Source: an uncultured Lachnospiraceae bacterium (GTDB lineage Bacteria; Bacillota; Clostridia; Lachnospirales; Lachnospiraceae). Taken from it: 64,000 bases of DNA. Every line of letters starts with the position of its first letter. Within the stretch, counting starts at the first letter, position 1. The position numbers were made by a program, and so were the translations under genes. This document shows, piece by piece, positions 29,655-38,517 of this stretch. Below the pieces are notes generated by a model. It was not told the origin of the DNA and did not search any database. It worked only from the letters and a program-made list of their open reading frames with translations. The stretch covers positions 1 to 64,000 of the forward strand of contig CAJTKK010000010.1 in the NCBI GenBank assembly GCA_910576535.1, given 5' to 3'.

Positions 29655-30599
29655 TTATAAGAATATTTCTATATATTCCATTACTTTTTTATTCATTTCC
29701 ATATGGGGGAGCTGTTTTGTATAAGGAATAAATACAGCTTCTATTGAATTATTATAATGAATGTAATTATCTACAATCGTGTGTATTTCTTTTTTTTCTT
29801 CTCCTCCGATGATATAAATACTATGATTTATCTCCTTTAAGGCATGAATAATATTTGTATTCATATATTTTCCCATATAACTTGAAAATGCATATTTAGA
29901 AGAATAGTTTGGAAAATAGGCGGTTTCTAAATAAGATAAGATATCTTTTTCTTCTATTTTTGTTTGATCATGAAAGTAATTTTCTTTAAATAATTTTTCA
30001 ATCAATTTTCTATTGTTTAATATATTATAAATAAAAGTGCCTAATATTGGGGTATCTATTAATATTTTTAGCAGTTTTGTCTGTTTAGAAGGAATTTTAT
30101 TTAATTCGTACAAATTTTGAGGATTAATAAAAATCATATGATGAATAGTTTCCGGGTCATTATGACAAGCCATTACTGCAATTTGAACAGAATCCCCTGT
30201 TGTAATAATATCTGTTTTTTTACCAATAATATTTTTAATAAAATCAATAATTAATTGTACATATAAGTAGTTTGTATAGGTAATATTAGGTTTATCGGAT
30301 AATCCATAACCTAATAAATCAATCGTGTATACCTCATGTTCATTCGATAACTGATTTATTATTTTTTTAAATTCATAATGAGAACTTCCCGTCGTTAAAT
30401 CATGAATAAGAAGTATTGGAGAACCCGTTCCTTTTTTCGTATATCTTATTTTTCCAAAACGCCATTCATAATAATTGTCATTGGAATATGGAAGATCATT
30501 TTTAACAGTATATAAAGAATATTTTATTCTATTTATCATATGGATTACAAATGTTGTCAGTCCTGATAAAATTATAAATGTTTTTATTTTATTCTTCAA
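29655..30599 (-). CDS. Membrane-anchored alpha/beta hydrolase-like protein
   Basis: A 314-residue protein with an N-terminal hydrophobic segment (about 7-23) and an alpha/beta hydrolase fold. The oxyanion-side strand I-L-L-I-H-D-L (about 61-67) and the Y-T-I-D-L-L-G-Y-G-L-S-D-K-P run are typical. The nucleophile elbow reads G-D-S-V-Q rather than G-x-S-x-G, and a late His occurs in Q-L-P-H-M-E. The variant elbow makes activity uncertain. The gene is very AT-rich, lies against the fork, and stands with a two-component pair between rsmG and parA, where many Firmicutes have noc or nothing. It is probably an accessory insertion. The substrate is unknown. Confidence 0.75.
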   Translation of the reverse strand: MKNKIKTFIILSGLTTFVIHMINRIKYSLYTVKNDLPYSNDNYYEWRFGKIRYTKKGTGSPILLIHDLTTGSSHYEFKKIINQLSNEHEVYTIDLLGYGLSDKPNITYTNYLYVQLIIDFIKNIIGKKTDIITTGDSVQIAVMACHNDPETIHHMIFINPQNLYELNKIPSKQTKLLKILIDTPILGTFIYNILNNRKLIEKLFKENYFHDQTKIEEKDILSYLETAYFPNYSSKYAFSSYMGKYMNTNIIHALKEINHSIYIIGGEEKKEIHTIVDNYIHYNNSIEAVFIPYTKQLPHMEMNKKVMEYIEIFL

Positions 30600-30703
30600 A
30601 ATGGATTATCTCCTTTTTATATTTTGTTTAAGCAATTTTATATTATTAATTATATAGTAATAATATAAGAGATACAAATAAAAAATAATGAAAAAAAGTT
30701 TTT

Positions 30704-30716
30704 GATATGTTATAAT
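30704..30716 (+). promoter_or_regulatory. Extended -10 promoter for the DegS-like kinase gene
   Basis: TGTTATAAT (30708-30716) is an extended -10 element about 37 bases upstream of the kinase start. No good -35 is visible, which is usual for extended -10 promoters. Confidence 0.5.
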
Positions 30717-30752
30717 TTATTATGTTTGTTTTCGTTGTTAATGAGGTATATT

Positions 30753-31679
30753 ATGACAAATGAATTATATGAAAGTTTAATAGAAATATATAAAAGTTAT
30801 ATTACGGAAAAGGAAAGTTTATCTGATTATATTAATAATAATAATAATTATCAAAATAATATTTTTTTACAAAGTAAGATAGATTATTTAAATACTATTG
30901 ATTTAAGAATAAATACTTTAAGTTCTTTATTAAAAATTTTTGAAAATTATTTTTTGTCTAAAAAAAATGAAGATAGTATTGATGAAAATAAAATTGATGA
31001 TGAGTTAAGAGATAATTATAGGAAGGAGGTTTTTAGTAAAAGACTTCAAATATTAGATATACAGGAAAAAGAAAGACATCGTATTGCAAGAGATCTTCAT
31101 GATTCGACTTTACAGAATTTAACTCACTTAGTTCATAATATTGAATTAAGTTCTTTATATATGGAAAAAGATCCAATAAGAGCAAGACTGGAACTTGAGG
31201 TAGTAAATAAAAAATTAAAGTCAGTTATTCAGGAAATGAGAAATATTATTTTTGATTTACGTCCTATGACATTTGATGATTTTGGTTTAAAGGAATCTTT
31301 TGAGAGATTAGTTGATAAATTAAAAGAAACATCAAAAATAAGTATAGATTATAATATCGAAAGTATAAATTGTAATAATTCTTTGATCTTGATGACTATA
31401 TTCAGAATAGTGGAAGAATGTCTTAACAATGCAATAAAACATTCTGGAGGAACGAAAATTTTCTTTGAGGTAAAAAAGAATAAGGATGATAATTGTTTAA
31501 TTATTGTTTCAGATAATGGAGTTAGTTTTAATTTTAAAGAAATTTTATCATCAAAAGATAGTCATTTTGGACTTTGTATATTAAAAGAGAGAGTAAAGCT
31601 TTTATCAGGAACTATGGAAATAGATTCAGAGCCAGAATACGGTACAATAGTAAAAATTACTGTTCCATTACTAGATTAA
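30753..31679 (+). CDS. Soluble sensor histidine kinase, DegS/NarX (HisKA_3) family
   Basis: A kinase of about 308 residues without membrane segments. A helical, Asn-rich sensor part (1-95) is followed by the HisKA_3 dimerisation box with His116 in R-H-R-I-A-R-D-L-H-D-S, and a C-terminal HATPase with E-E-C-L-N-N-A-I-K-H-S (N box) and a G-x-G-like D-N-G near 255. It would phosphorylate the LuxR-type regulator encoded 18 bases downstream. The layout matches cytoplasmic DegS-like kinases, so the signal is probably intracellular or supplied by a partner. An upstream TTG in frame has no ribosome site, whereas TGAGGT precedes the ATG at 30753. Confidence 0.87.
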   Translation: MTNELYESLIEIYKSYITEKESLSDYINNNNNYQNNIFLQSKIDYLNTIDLRINTLSSLLKIFENYFLSKKNEDSIDENKIDDELRDNYRKEVFSKRLQILDIQEKERHRIARDLHDSTLQNLTHLVHNIELSSLYMEKDPIRARLELEVVNKKLKSVIQEMRNIIFDLRPMTFDDFGLKESFERLVDKLKETSKISIDYNIESINCNNSLILMTIFRIVEECLNNAIKHSGGTKIFFEVKKNKDDNCLIIVSDNGVSFNFKEILSSKDSHFGLCILKERVKLLSGTMEIDSEPEYGTIVKITVPLLD

Positions 31680-31697
31680 TTTTAGGGAGAAATGAAC

Positions 31698-32339
31698 ATG
31701 AGTATTAAGGTGATGATTGTAGACGATCATGTTTTGATGAGAGAGGGTGTTAAACAGCTTCTAGAATTTGATGGAAGTATTGAAGTAATTGCAGAAGCAG
31801 CAGATGGATTAGAATGTTTAGAATGTTTAAAAAGGGTAGTGCCGGATGTCCTGTTATTAGATATTAATATGCCAAATAAAAATGGAATAGAAGTATTAGA
31901 GGATATTAAAAAAAATGATATAAATGTTAAGGTGTTAATCCTTACTGTACACAATGAAGTAGAATATTTGTTAAAAGCTGTTGATATAGGTGTGAATGGT
32001 TATATCTTAAAAGATTCAGAACTGGCTGAACTGAAAAAAGCAATTAATCATGTAAATAATGGAGAAAGCTATATTCAGGCAAGTTTAATTCCTTCTTTAA
32101 ATTCCAGGTTAGTGAATAGAGATGTTGATAAAGAAAAAATTGATTCTTTAACAAAAAGAGAATTAGAGGTATTGATACAAGTAGCAAATGGTATGTTTAA
32201 TAAAGAGATTGCTATTATTTTGAGTATAAGTGAAAGAACAGTAAAAAATCATATATCAAATATATTTAAAAAAATAGATGTTAGTGACCGTACTCAAGCG
32301 GCAGTTTTCGCTATAAAAAATAATTTAATTCAATTATAG
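31698..32339 (+). CDS. Response regulator, NarL/DegU (LuxR) family
   Basis: A 213-residue regulator with a receiver domain (phosphorylation site Asp55 in L-L-L-D-I-N-M-P, acidic pair D9-D10) and a C-terminal LuxR-type helix-turn-helix: L-T-K-R-E-L-E-V-L near 145 and I-S-E-R-T-V-K-N-H-I-S-N-I near 178. It forms an operon with the kinase gene upstream. AGGGAG stands eight bases before the ATG at 31698, so the ATG two codons earlier is rejected. Its targets are not evident; no obvious repeat operator precedes the hydrolase gene. Confidence 0.9.
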   Translation: MSIKVMIVDDHVLMREGVKQLLEFDGSIEVIAEAADGLECLECLKRVVPDVLLLDINMPNKNGIEVLEDIKKNDINVKVLILTVHNEVEYLLKAVDIGVNGYILKDSELAELKKAINHVNNGESYIQASLIPSLNSRLVNRDVDKEKIDSLTKRELEVLIQVANGMFNKEIAIILSISERTVKNHISNIFKKIDVSDRTQAAVFAIKNNLIQL

Positions 32340-32349
32340 TTATATAATT

Positions 32350-32397
32350 AAACAAGTAGATTTTATGTTTCACGTGAAACATAAAATCTACTTGTTT
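32350..32397. promoter_or_regulatory. parS site 1 inside a perfect 48-bp palindrome
   Basis: TGTTTCACGTGAAACA (32366-32381) matches the Firmicutes parS consensus perfectly. It forms the centre of a perfect 48-base inverted repeat, 24 bases on each side of 32373/32374, followed by TTTT. The outer arms could form a hairpin in RNA and may also serve as the terminator of the two-component operon just upstream. ParB/Spo0J should bind the 16-bp core. Confidence 0.9.
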
Positions 32398-32412
32398 TAA
32401 AATACTATATAA

Positions 32413-32428
32413 TGTTTCACGTGAAACA
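32413..32428. promoter_or_regulatory. parS site 2
   Basis: A second perfect TGTTTCACGTGAAACA, 47 bases from the first and about 310 bases upstream of parA. Its flanks are not palindromic like those of site 1. Confidence 0.92.
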
Positions 32429-32456
32429 ATTAAACCCAATATATTGTAAAAACAAT

Positions 32457-32494
32457 GTGAAACATTAAATATGCTATATTTATCGTGTGAAACA
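32457..32494. repeat. Two parS-like half-sites
   Basis: GTGAAACA occurs at 32457-32464 and 32487-32494, 30 bases apart and in the same direction, as degenerate right halves of parS. They may be decayed parS copies or weak ParB contacts. The rest of the 32340-32735 spacer is AT-rich without a gene. Confidence 0.5.
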
Positions 32495-32735
32495 TTTTAA
32501 AATATAGTAAATCTATATAATAAAATTATAAAATATTAAAAAAGGTGTATATAAACATTTTATTTTAGAACAAATAAACTATAGATTATATTCCTATTTA
32601 ATGATATAATCTTTTCATGTGCAATTTTTATGACTAAGAAAATTTCATAAATCATTATTTTTCTGTGAATAAAATATATAGAATAATTTGAAAAATATTG
32701 AATGATGTGATGGAAAGAATTGAGGAGGATTATAT

Positions 32736-33494
32736 ATGGGAAAAACAATTGCAGTAGCAAATCAAAAAGGTGGTGTAGGAAAGACAACCACTTCAATTAA
32801 TTTATCTGCTGCTTTAGCGGCAAAAAATAAAAATGTACTTGTTATTGACACTGACCCACAAGGAAATACAACTAGCGGATTTGGAGTAGATAAAAATAAT
32901 TTAGAAAATACAATATATGAACTTTTTTTAGGAGAGTGTTCTATACAAGAATGTATAATTAAAAACGCAATAGATAGAGTGTCATTAATTCCTTCTAACG
33001 TAAATTTAGCGGCAACTGAAATAGAATTAATAGGTGTAGACAAAAAAGAATTTATATTGAGAAATGAGGTAGATTGGATAAAAGATCAATATGACTATAT
33101 TATTATTGATTGCCCTCCTTCTCTTAATATGCTGACAATCAATTCAATGACCACTGCAGATTCAGTGTTAGTTCCTATTCAGTGCGAATATTATGCCTTA
33201 GAAGGATTAAGTCAGTTAATACATACCGTAAATTTAGTAAAAGAAAGGTTAAATCCTGATTTGGAGATGGAAGGCATTGTATTTACAATGTATGATTCAA
33301 GGACAAATTTATCTATGCAAGTTGTAGAAAATGTAAAAAGTCACTTAAATCAAAACATATATAATACATTAATTCCTAGAAATATCCGTTTAGCAGAAGC
33401 TCCCAGTTATGGTTTGCCAATAAATATGTATGATCCAAAATCAGCAGGAGCAGAGGCATATATGATGTTAGCAGAAGAAATTATAAAAAAATAA
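32736..33494 (+). CDS. parA: Chromosome-partitioning ATPase ParA/Soj
   Basis: A 252-residue ParA-type ATPase. The deviant Walker A is K-G-G-V-G-K-T-T at about 10-17, followed by D-T-D-P-Q-G-N-T-T (about 40-48) and D-C-P-P-S-L (about 122-127). It acts with ParB and parS in chromosome segregation and, in Bacillus, controls DnaA. GAGGAGG precedes the ATG. The parS sites just upstream and parB 57 bases downstream complete the module. Confidence 0.96.
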   Translation: MGKTIAVANQKGGVGKTTTSINLSAALAAKNKNVLVIDTDPQGNTTSGFGVDKNNLENTIYELFLGECSIQECIIKNAIDRVSLIPSNVNLAATEIELIGVDKKEFILRNEVDWIKDQYDYIIIDCPPSLNMLTINSMTTADSVLVPIQCEYYALEGLSQLIHTVNLVKERLNPDLEMEGIVFTMYDSRTNLSMQVVENVKSHLNQNIYNTLIPRNIRLAEAPSYGLPINMYDPKSAGAEAYMMLAEEIIKK

Positions 33495-33551
33495 TGTAAG
33501 AATGTGGATGGCTGAATATAATATTTAGTTTAGAAACGGAAAGGAAAATAT

Positions 33552-34445
33552 ATGGCAGCAAGAGGATTAGGAAAAGGGCTTGATGCATTAATACCGAGTA
33601 CAACAGAAGTTAAAAATGAAAAAATAAAGAAAGAAAATTTTAAAAATGAAGAAGAAAAAGGGTCTGAAAAAACAGTTAAAATTACTTTAGTGGAACCAAA
33701 TAGAGAACAACCAAGAAAAAATTTTGATGAAGATTCTTTATTGGAACTAGCAGAATCAATTAAACAATTTGGGCTGTTACAACCCATTTTAGTGCAAGAT
33801 AGGAAAACATATTTTGAAATTGTGGCAGGAGAAAGAAGATGGCGCGCTGCTAAATTAGCTGGTTTAAAGGAAATTCCGGTCATTATAAAAAATTTAACAG
33901 AGAGAGAAATTGTTGAGATTTCTTTAATAGAAAATATTCAACGTGAAAATTTAAATCCAATTGAAGAAGCAATGGCCTATAAGAGGCTTTTAACAGAATT
34001 TGACTTAAAACAGGACGAAGTAGCTGAAAGAGTTTCAAAAAGCAGAACTGCAGTAACAAATTCTATGCGTTTATTAAAGCTTTGCGATGAAGTACAGCAA
34101 ATGATCATAGATGATATGATTACAACTGGACATGCCAGAGCATTGATATCAATTGAAGATAAAGAACAGCAATATATGGTTGCACAGAAAATATTTGATG
34201 AAAAACTTAGTGTAAGGGATGTAGAAAAGCTGGTAAAAGATATAAATAAACCAGTAAAAGAAAAAAAGAAGATTGATAAAGATAAAAGATTGGAAATAGT
34301 ATATCAGGATATAGAAGAAAAATTGAAACAATCTCTTGGAACAAAAGTAGCAATTTCTTCAAAAGGCCAAGGAGCTGGAAAAATAGAAATTGAATTTTAT
34401 AATAACGATGATTTAGAAAAAATAACTGATAAACTGATACGTTAG
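33552..34445 (+). CDS. parB: Chromosome-partitioning CTPase ParB/Spo0J
   Basis: A 297-residue ParB. The CTP-binding N-terminal region has G-E-R-R-W-R-A-A-K (about 94-102) and E-N-I-Q-R-E-N-L-N-P-I-E-E-A (about 127-140). The central helix-turn-helix (about 155-185) reads parS. The C-terminal dimerisation domain is present. It loads at parS and slides to form the partition complex that recruits SMC. A Lys/Glu-rich spacer follows residue 18. Confidence 0.96.
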   Translation: MAARGLGKGLDALIPSTTEVKNEKIKKENFKNEEEKGSEKTVKITLVEPNREQPRKNFDEDSLLELAESIKQFGLLQPILVQDRKTYFEIVAGERRWRAAKLAGLKEIPVIIKNLTEREIVEISLIENIQRENLNPIEEAMAYKRLLTEFDLKQDEVAERVSKSRTAVTNSMRLLKLCDEVQQMIIDDMITTGHARALISIEDKEQQYMVAQKIFDEKLSVRDVEKLVKDINKPVKEKKKIDKDKRLEIVYQDIEEKLKQSLGTKVAISSKGQGAGKIEIEFYNNDDLEKITDKLIR

Positions 34446-34524
34446 AAGATAAAAATCTGATACTATTTTATCATTGATGATTTACATAATATATTATATA
34501 TTTAAATTACAATAGGAGGAAAAA

Positions 34525-35040
34525 GTGAATAGTCAAATATTTAACTACATAGGTTTAGGCAGCATTGATATTGGATATATATTAATAGGAATGGCTGCAG
34601 TAATTGTTCTTTCTATCATATTAATTTTTATTCAAATGATAAGATTATCCAAATTGAAAAAGAAATATTCTATCTTTATGCAGGGAAAAGATGCAAAGAG
34701 CATGGAGAAAGATATTATAGGATTATATGAAGATAATAAATTTATAAAAGTTTCAATTGAAAAAAATAAAAACGATATAAGGGATTTATTTAAAAAGAAT
34801 GAATTATCTTTCCAGAAGTTTGGTGTTGTCAAATATGATGCATTCAAGCAGATGGGAGGACAGCTTAGTTTTAGTTTAGCTCTTTTAAATGAAAACGACA
34901 GTGGTTTTATTATCAATTCCGTTCATAGCACAGATGGATGTTATTCTTATTCAAAGGAGATTAAGAATGGGCAATGCAGTATCTCATTAAGTGAAGAAGA
35001 AAAGCAGGCGCTTAATATAGCCATGGGAATTGATTCTTAG
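34525..35040 (+). CDS. DUF4446-family membrane protein
   Basis: A 171-residue protein with one membrane segment at about residues 17-40 and a cytoplasmic domain carrying the DUF4446 pattern: F-Q-K-F-G-V-V-K-Y-D-A-F, then G-G-Q-L-S-F-S-L-A-L-L-N and G-F-I-I-N-S-V-H. The family occurs next to parB in many Clostridia. Its function is unknown. The start is GTG at 34525 with AGGAGG upstream. It may be transcribed with parAB. Confidence 0.9.
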   Translation: MNSQIFNYIGLGSIDIGYILIGMAAVIVLSIILIFIQMIRLSKLKKKYSIFMQGKDAKSMEKDIIGLYEDNKFIKVSIEKNKNDIRDLFKKNELSFQKFGVVKYDAFKQMGGQLSFSLALLNENDSGFIINSVHSTDGCYSYSKEIKNGQCSISLSEEEKQALNIAMGIDS

Positions 35041-35062
35041 TAAAAGATAGGGGAAAATAAAT

Positions 35063-36118
35063 ATGAGGATACAGAAGATTGCCGATTTAAATGGAGGAGA
35101 AATACTTGCTAAAACAGTAATGACCCCTGATTATAAAATTTTATTATCCGAAGGAACAAAATTAAGAAAAGAGTATATTGAAAAGTTAGGAGAACTAGGT
35201 ATAAGGGAAGTTTTTGTCGAGGATGAAATCAGTATACATGAAGTTAAGATTTTGAAGGATGAAACCGGAAAAAATTTTAAAGATAAAGTGAAAGAAATTA
35301 TAGAAAAACATACTTATAGACATAGTAAAGAATTAGTAGAACTCAGTAAAACAGCGGATAATATTATAAACAATCTTTTGGAAGAAGAAGAAGTAATTGA
35401 AAGGATATATGACATCAAGGAAAGAAGTTCTGATATATATGAACATTCAATCAATATTTGTACCTTGGCAATATTAATGAGCCTTAAAATGAAAATTCCT
35501 CAAAATAAAATACATGATATAGGTGTAGGATGTCTGTTACATGATTTAGGATTAAGATATATTACTGTTGAATATACAAATAAGGATATCCGGGAATTTT
35601 CAGAAATGGAATTAGCTGAATATAAGAAACATCCTATTTATGGATATTCAGCATTAAAAAATGAAACATGGATATCTGAATTAAGCAAAGATATTATATT
35701 ATATCATCATGAAAATATGGATGGTTCAGGATATCCTCTTAAATCTGTTTATATACCTATAGAAGTTAAAATTGTTAATATATGCGAACAGTTTGATGAA
35801 ATGATATGTGGTATCGGACACCGCAGGCTAAAAATTTTTGAAGCTATTCAAAATTTAAAAAGTAATAAAGACATTTTATTTGATGGAACGATAGTGGATG
35901 TTCTTTTGGAATTTACGGCAGTATACCCTGCGGGTTCTTATATTCTTACAAATGAAGGAGAAATAGGGATTGTTTTAAGACAGAATAAAAATAATCCGGA
36001 CAGGCCTTTTATAAAGATTATATATGATAAAAGAGGAAATCGGGTTCAATATGATTTTGTAAAAGATCTTTTAACAGAACAAAATATTTTTATAGAAAAA
36101 GTAATAGAAAATATTTAA
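35063..36118 (+). CDS. HD-GYP-domain protein, probable c-di-GMP phosphodiesterase
   Basis: A 351-residue protein. An N-terminal region (1-110) precedes an HD-GYP domain with H-S-I-N-I-C near 130, the metal pair C-L-L-H-D-L-G near 157, and H-H-E-N-M-D-G-S-G-Y-P near 215. All the expected HD and GYP residues are visible, so cyclic di-GMP hydrolysis is likely. There is no receiver or membrane segment. The gene follows DUF4446 by 22 bases and precedes serS. What it senses cannot be told from sequence. Confidence 0.85.
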   Translation: MRIQKIADLNGGEILAKTVMTPDYKILLSEGTKLRKEYIEKLGELGIREVFVEDEISIHEVKILKDETGKNFKDKVKEIIEKHTYRHSKELVELSKTADNIINNLLEEEEVIERIYDIKERSSDIYEHSINICTLAILMSLKMKIPQNKIHDIGVGCLLHDLGLRYITVEYTNKDIREFSEMELAEYKKHPIYGYSALKNETWISELSKDIILYHHENMDGSGYPLKSVYIPIEVKIVNICEQFDEMICGIGHRRLKIFEAIQNLKSNKDILFDGTIVDVLLEFTAVYPAGSYILTNEGEIGIVLRQNKNNPDRPFIKIIYDKRGNRVQYDFVKDLLTEQNIFIEKVIENI

Positions 36119-36146
36119 AAATTCTAATTCAAAAGGAGAATTTATT

Positions 36147-37424
36147 ATGATTGACATTAAATTTTTAAGAGAAAATCCGGAAGCAGTAAAAGAAAATATA
36201 AAAAAGAAATTTCAGGACAGCAAGCTGGATCTTGTGGATGAAGTAATAACTTTAGATGTAGAAAATAGAAAAGCAAAACAAGAGGCCGATGATCTGCGTG
36301 CAAATAGAAATAAAATTTCTAAAGAAATTGGTACATTGATGGCGCAAGGAAAAAAAGAAGAAGCGCAGAAAAAGAAAGAAGAAGTTGCAGCAGGAGCAAA
36401 ACGGCTTGCTGAACTGGAAGAAAAGGAAAAAGAATTAGAAGAAAAAATAAATAAGATTATGATGGTAATTCCAAATATAATAGATCCAAGCGTCCCAATT
36501 GGCAAAGATGATACAGAAAATGTGGAAATAAAAAGATATGGAGAACCTCTTATTCCGGATTTTGAAGTTCCTTATCATACGGAAATCATGGAGAATTTAA
36601 AAGGAATTGATTTAGACAGTGCAAGAAAAGTAGCCGGAAATGGATTCTACTATTTAATGGGAGATATTGCCAGGCTGCATTCTGCAGTGATTTCGTATGC
36701 CAGGGATTTTATGATTAACAGAGGATTTACTTATTGCGTGCCTCCTTTTATGATCAGAAGTAATGTGGTTACCGGCGTTATGAGTTTTGCTGAAATGGAT
36801 GCCATGATGTATAAAATTGAAGGGGAAGATTTGTATTTAATAGGAACTTCTGAGCATTCTATGATTGGAAAGTTTATTGATACTATTATACAGGAAGAGG
36901 AACTTCCAAAATCATTAACTAGTTATTCTCCTTGTTTTAGAAAAGAAAAAGGGGCTCATGGATTAGAGGAAAGAGGCGTATACCGTATTCATCAGTTTGA
37001 AAAGCAAGAGATGATTGTAGTGTGCAGACCGGAAGAATCTCCTATGTGGTTTGATAAACTATGGCAAAATACTGTAGATTTGTTCCGTTCCTTAGATATC
37101 CCGGTCAGGACAATTGAATGCTGTTCTGGTGATCTGGCTGATTTAAAAGTAAAATCTTATGATGTAGAAGCCTGGTCACCCAGACAGAAAAAATATTTTG
37201 AAGTTGGAAGCTGTTCTAATTTAGGGGACGCACAAGCAAGAAGACTGAAAATCCGTGTAAACGGCGAAAAAGGAAAATACTTTGCGCATACATTAAATAA
37301 TACAGTCGTAGCTCCACCAAGAATGTTAATTGCTTTTTTGGAAAATAATCTTCAAGAAGATGGTTCTGTTAAAATTCCAGAAGTTCTCCAGCCATATATG
37401 GGTGGACAGGAATTTATAAAATAA
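36147..37424 (+). CDS. serS: Seryl-tRNA synthetase
   Basis: A 425-residue class II synthetase. The N-terminal coiled-coil arm (about 27-105) that contacts the tRNA-Ser variable arm is clear. Motif 2 is F-R-K-E-K-G-A-H-G-L-E-E-R-G-V-Y-R-I-H-Q-F-x-K-x-E, and the T-S-E-H run near 233 belongs to the serine-binding site. It charges tRNA-Ser with serine. AAAAGGAG precedes the ATG. The position after the parB group is common in Clostridia. Confidence 0.97.
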   Translation: MIDIKFLRENPEAVKENIKKKFQDSKLDLVDEVITLDVENRKAKQEADDLRANRNKISKEIGTLMAQGKKEEAQKKKEEVAAGAKRLAELEEKEKELEEKINKIMMVIPNIIDPSVPIGKDDTENVEIKRYGEPLIPDFEVPYHTEIMENLKGIDLDSARKVAGNGFYYLMGDIARLHSAVISYARDFMINRGFTYCVPPFMIRSNVVTGVMSFAEMDAMMYKIEGEDLYLIGTSEHSMIGKFIDTIIQEEELPKSLTSYSPCFRKEKGAHGLEERGVYRIHQFEKQEMIVVCRPEESPMWFDKLWQNTVDLFRSLDIPVRTIECCSGDLADLKVKSYDVEAWSPRQKKYFEVGSCSNLGDAQARRLKIRVNGEKGKYFAHTLNNTVVAPPRMLIAFLENNLQEDGSVKIPEVLQPYMGGQEFIK

Positions 37425-37489
37425 TGGAATGGATTTAAAAAAAAATAAAATTTTAAGAATAATTGGATTTTTGAAAAGAGGTGAAATCT

Positions 37490-38377
37490 TTGCATAGATA
37501 TATGAGAGCGGTCGGCTTTAGCAAGATAAAAAATAAAAAAGAATTGCAAAACCTTATTACTGATATTATTGTAAATGCAGATGAGCGGTCATATACCGCA
37601 AATGGAAAAGAAATTATATTAGCGGAATTTTGTAAAGATTTTGCTGAAAATATTGGTATTGCAGTCTGTGGGGAATTTGATTCAGAAGATAAATTTTCTT
37701 TTGAATATTATTATCCATATTTGAGAGGAACGGAAATCAGTTCAGAAGAAGATGTCTCTGTAGAACGTCATGCAAGTACGGAATCATATGCGGGTGTATG
37801 CGATGATATTAAGGTTGGAGTTTCATTGATATTTTATTTACAGAATATGATTCCGTATGTAAAACTGAATAACAGCAAAAGACTTCCCATTAATGGTACA
37901 ACTCTTACTTTATCTGCCCTTTCTTTGCAGGGTAAGATAATGATGCCAATTATTAAGAATGAGAAAGATAAAAAAATTATTAAAAAAATATCAAATAACA
38001 GGAATTCTTTAATTGCAGCGGCGAGAAAAGGCGACGAAAATGCTATTGAAAGCCTGACTTTAGAAGATATGGATACTTATACAGTCATATCAAAAAAAAT
38101 TCAAAAGGAAGATGTTTTTACTTTAGTGGATACTTATTTTATGCCTTATGGAGTAGAATGCGATCAATACTCTATTTTAGGAGAAATATTGGATTGTAAT
38201 AAGGTAACAAACAGATTGACTTCAGAAAAAATATATCAAATGACAATAAGCTGCAATGATTTAGTATTTAATTTATGTATTAATGAAGAGGACTTATATG
38301 GGGAACCACAGACAGGCCGCCGTTTCAAGGGATCCATCTGGATGCAGGGATATATTAATTTCCCGGAAGGCATTTGA
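37490..38377 (+). CDS. DUF3881-family protein
   Basis: A protein of about 295 residues of a family found mainly in Lachnospiraceae, recognised from its start M-H-R-Y-M-R-A-V-G-F-S and the E-S-Y-A-G-V-C-D-D-I-K-V-G-V-S-L-I-F-Y-L segment. Function is unknown. It has no membrane segment and no catalytic motif that I recognise. The frame begins with a GTG at 37481 that lies inside the GAGGTG ribosome site, so the TTG at 37490 is the likely start and gives the family N-terminus. It follows serS by 65 bases. Confidence 0.85.
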   Translation: MHRYMRAVGFSKIKNKKELQNLITDIIVNADERSYTANGKEIILAEFCKDFAENIGIAVCGEFDSEDKFSFEYYYPYLRGTEISSEEDVSVERHASTESYAGVCDDIKVGVSLIFYLQNMIPYVKLNNSKRLPINGTTLTLSALSLQGKIMMPIIKNEKDKKIIKKISNNRNSLIAAARKGDENAIESLTLEDMDTYTVISKKIQKEDVFTLVDTYFMPYGVECDQYSILGEILDCNKVTNRLTSEKIYQMTISCNDLVFNLCINEEDLYGEPQTGRRFKGSIWMQGYINFPEGI

Positions 38378-38404
38378 AATTTATAATGATGATGAATTAT
38401 TTTG

Positions 38405-38433
38405 TTGATATTGTTTTCATTTTGTGGTAGAAT
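38405..38433 (+). promoter_or_regulatory. tRNA-region promoter
   Basis: TTGATA (38405-38410) and TAGAAT (38428-38433) have a 17-base spacer. Transcription would start near 38440 and cover the tRNA half and the intact tRNA-Arg. Confidence 0.65.
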
Positions 38434-38478
38434 ATCTTTCAGTGACTGGTTCATTTTAATAAATTAAGATTTTCAAGT

Positions 38479-38517
38479 GTTGCTGTAGCTTAGATGGATA
38501 GAGCAGTCATTTTCTGA
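38479..38517 (+). pseudogene. Broken tRNA-Arg(TCT)-like 5' half
   Basis: These bases fit the 5' half of a tRNA: seven acceptor bases, TA, a D-arm (GCTT ... GAGC) that is nearly identical to that of the tRNA-Arg just downstream, an anticodon-stem strand GTCAT and a loop T-T-T-C-T-G-A with anticodon TCT. The expected partner ATGAC and the whole 3' half are missing. The following 56 bases do not look like a T-arm. A nine-base inverted repeat, CTGTAGCTT with AAGCTACAG (38522-38530 region), may form by chance or through rearrangement. Breakage at the anticodon loop recalls integration of a mobile element. Confidence 0.6.
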
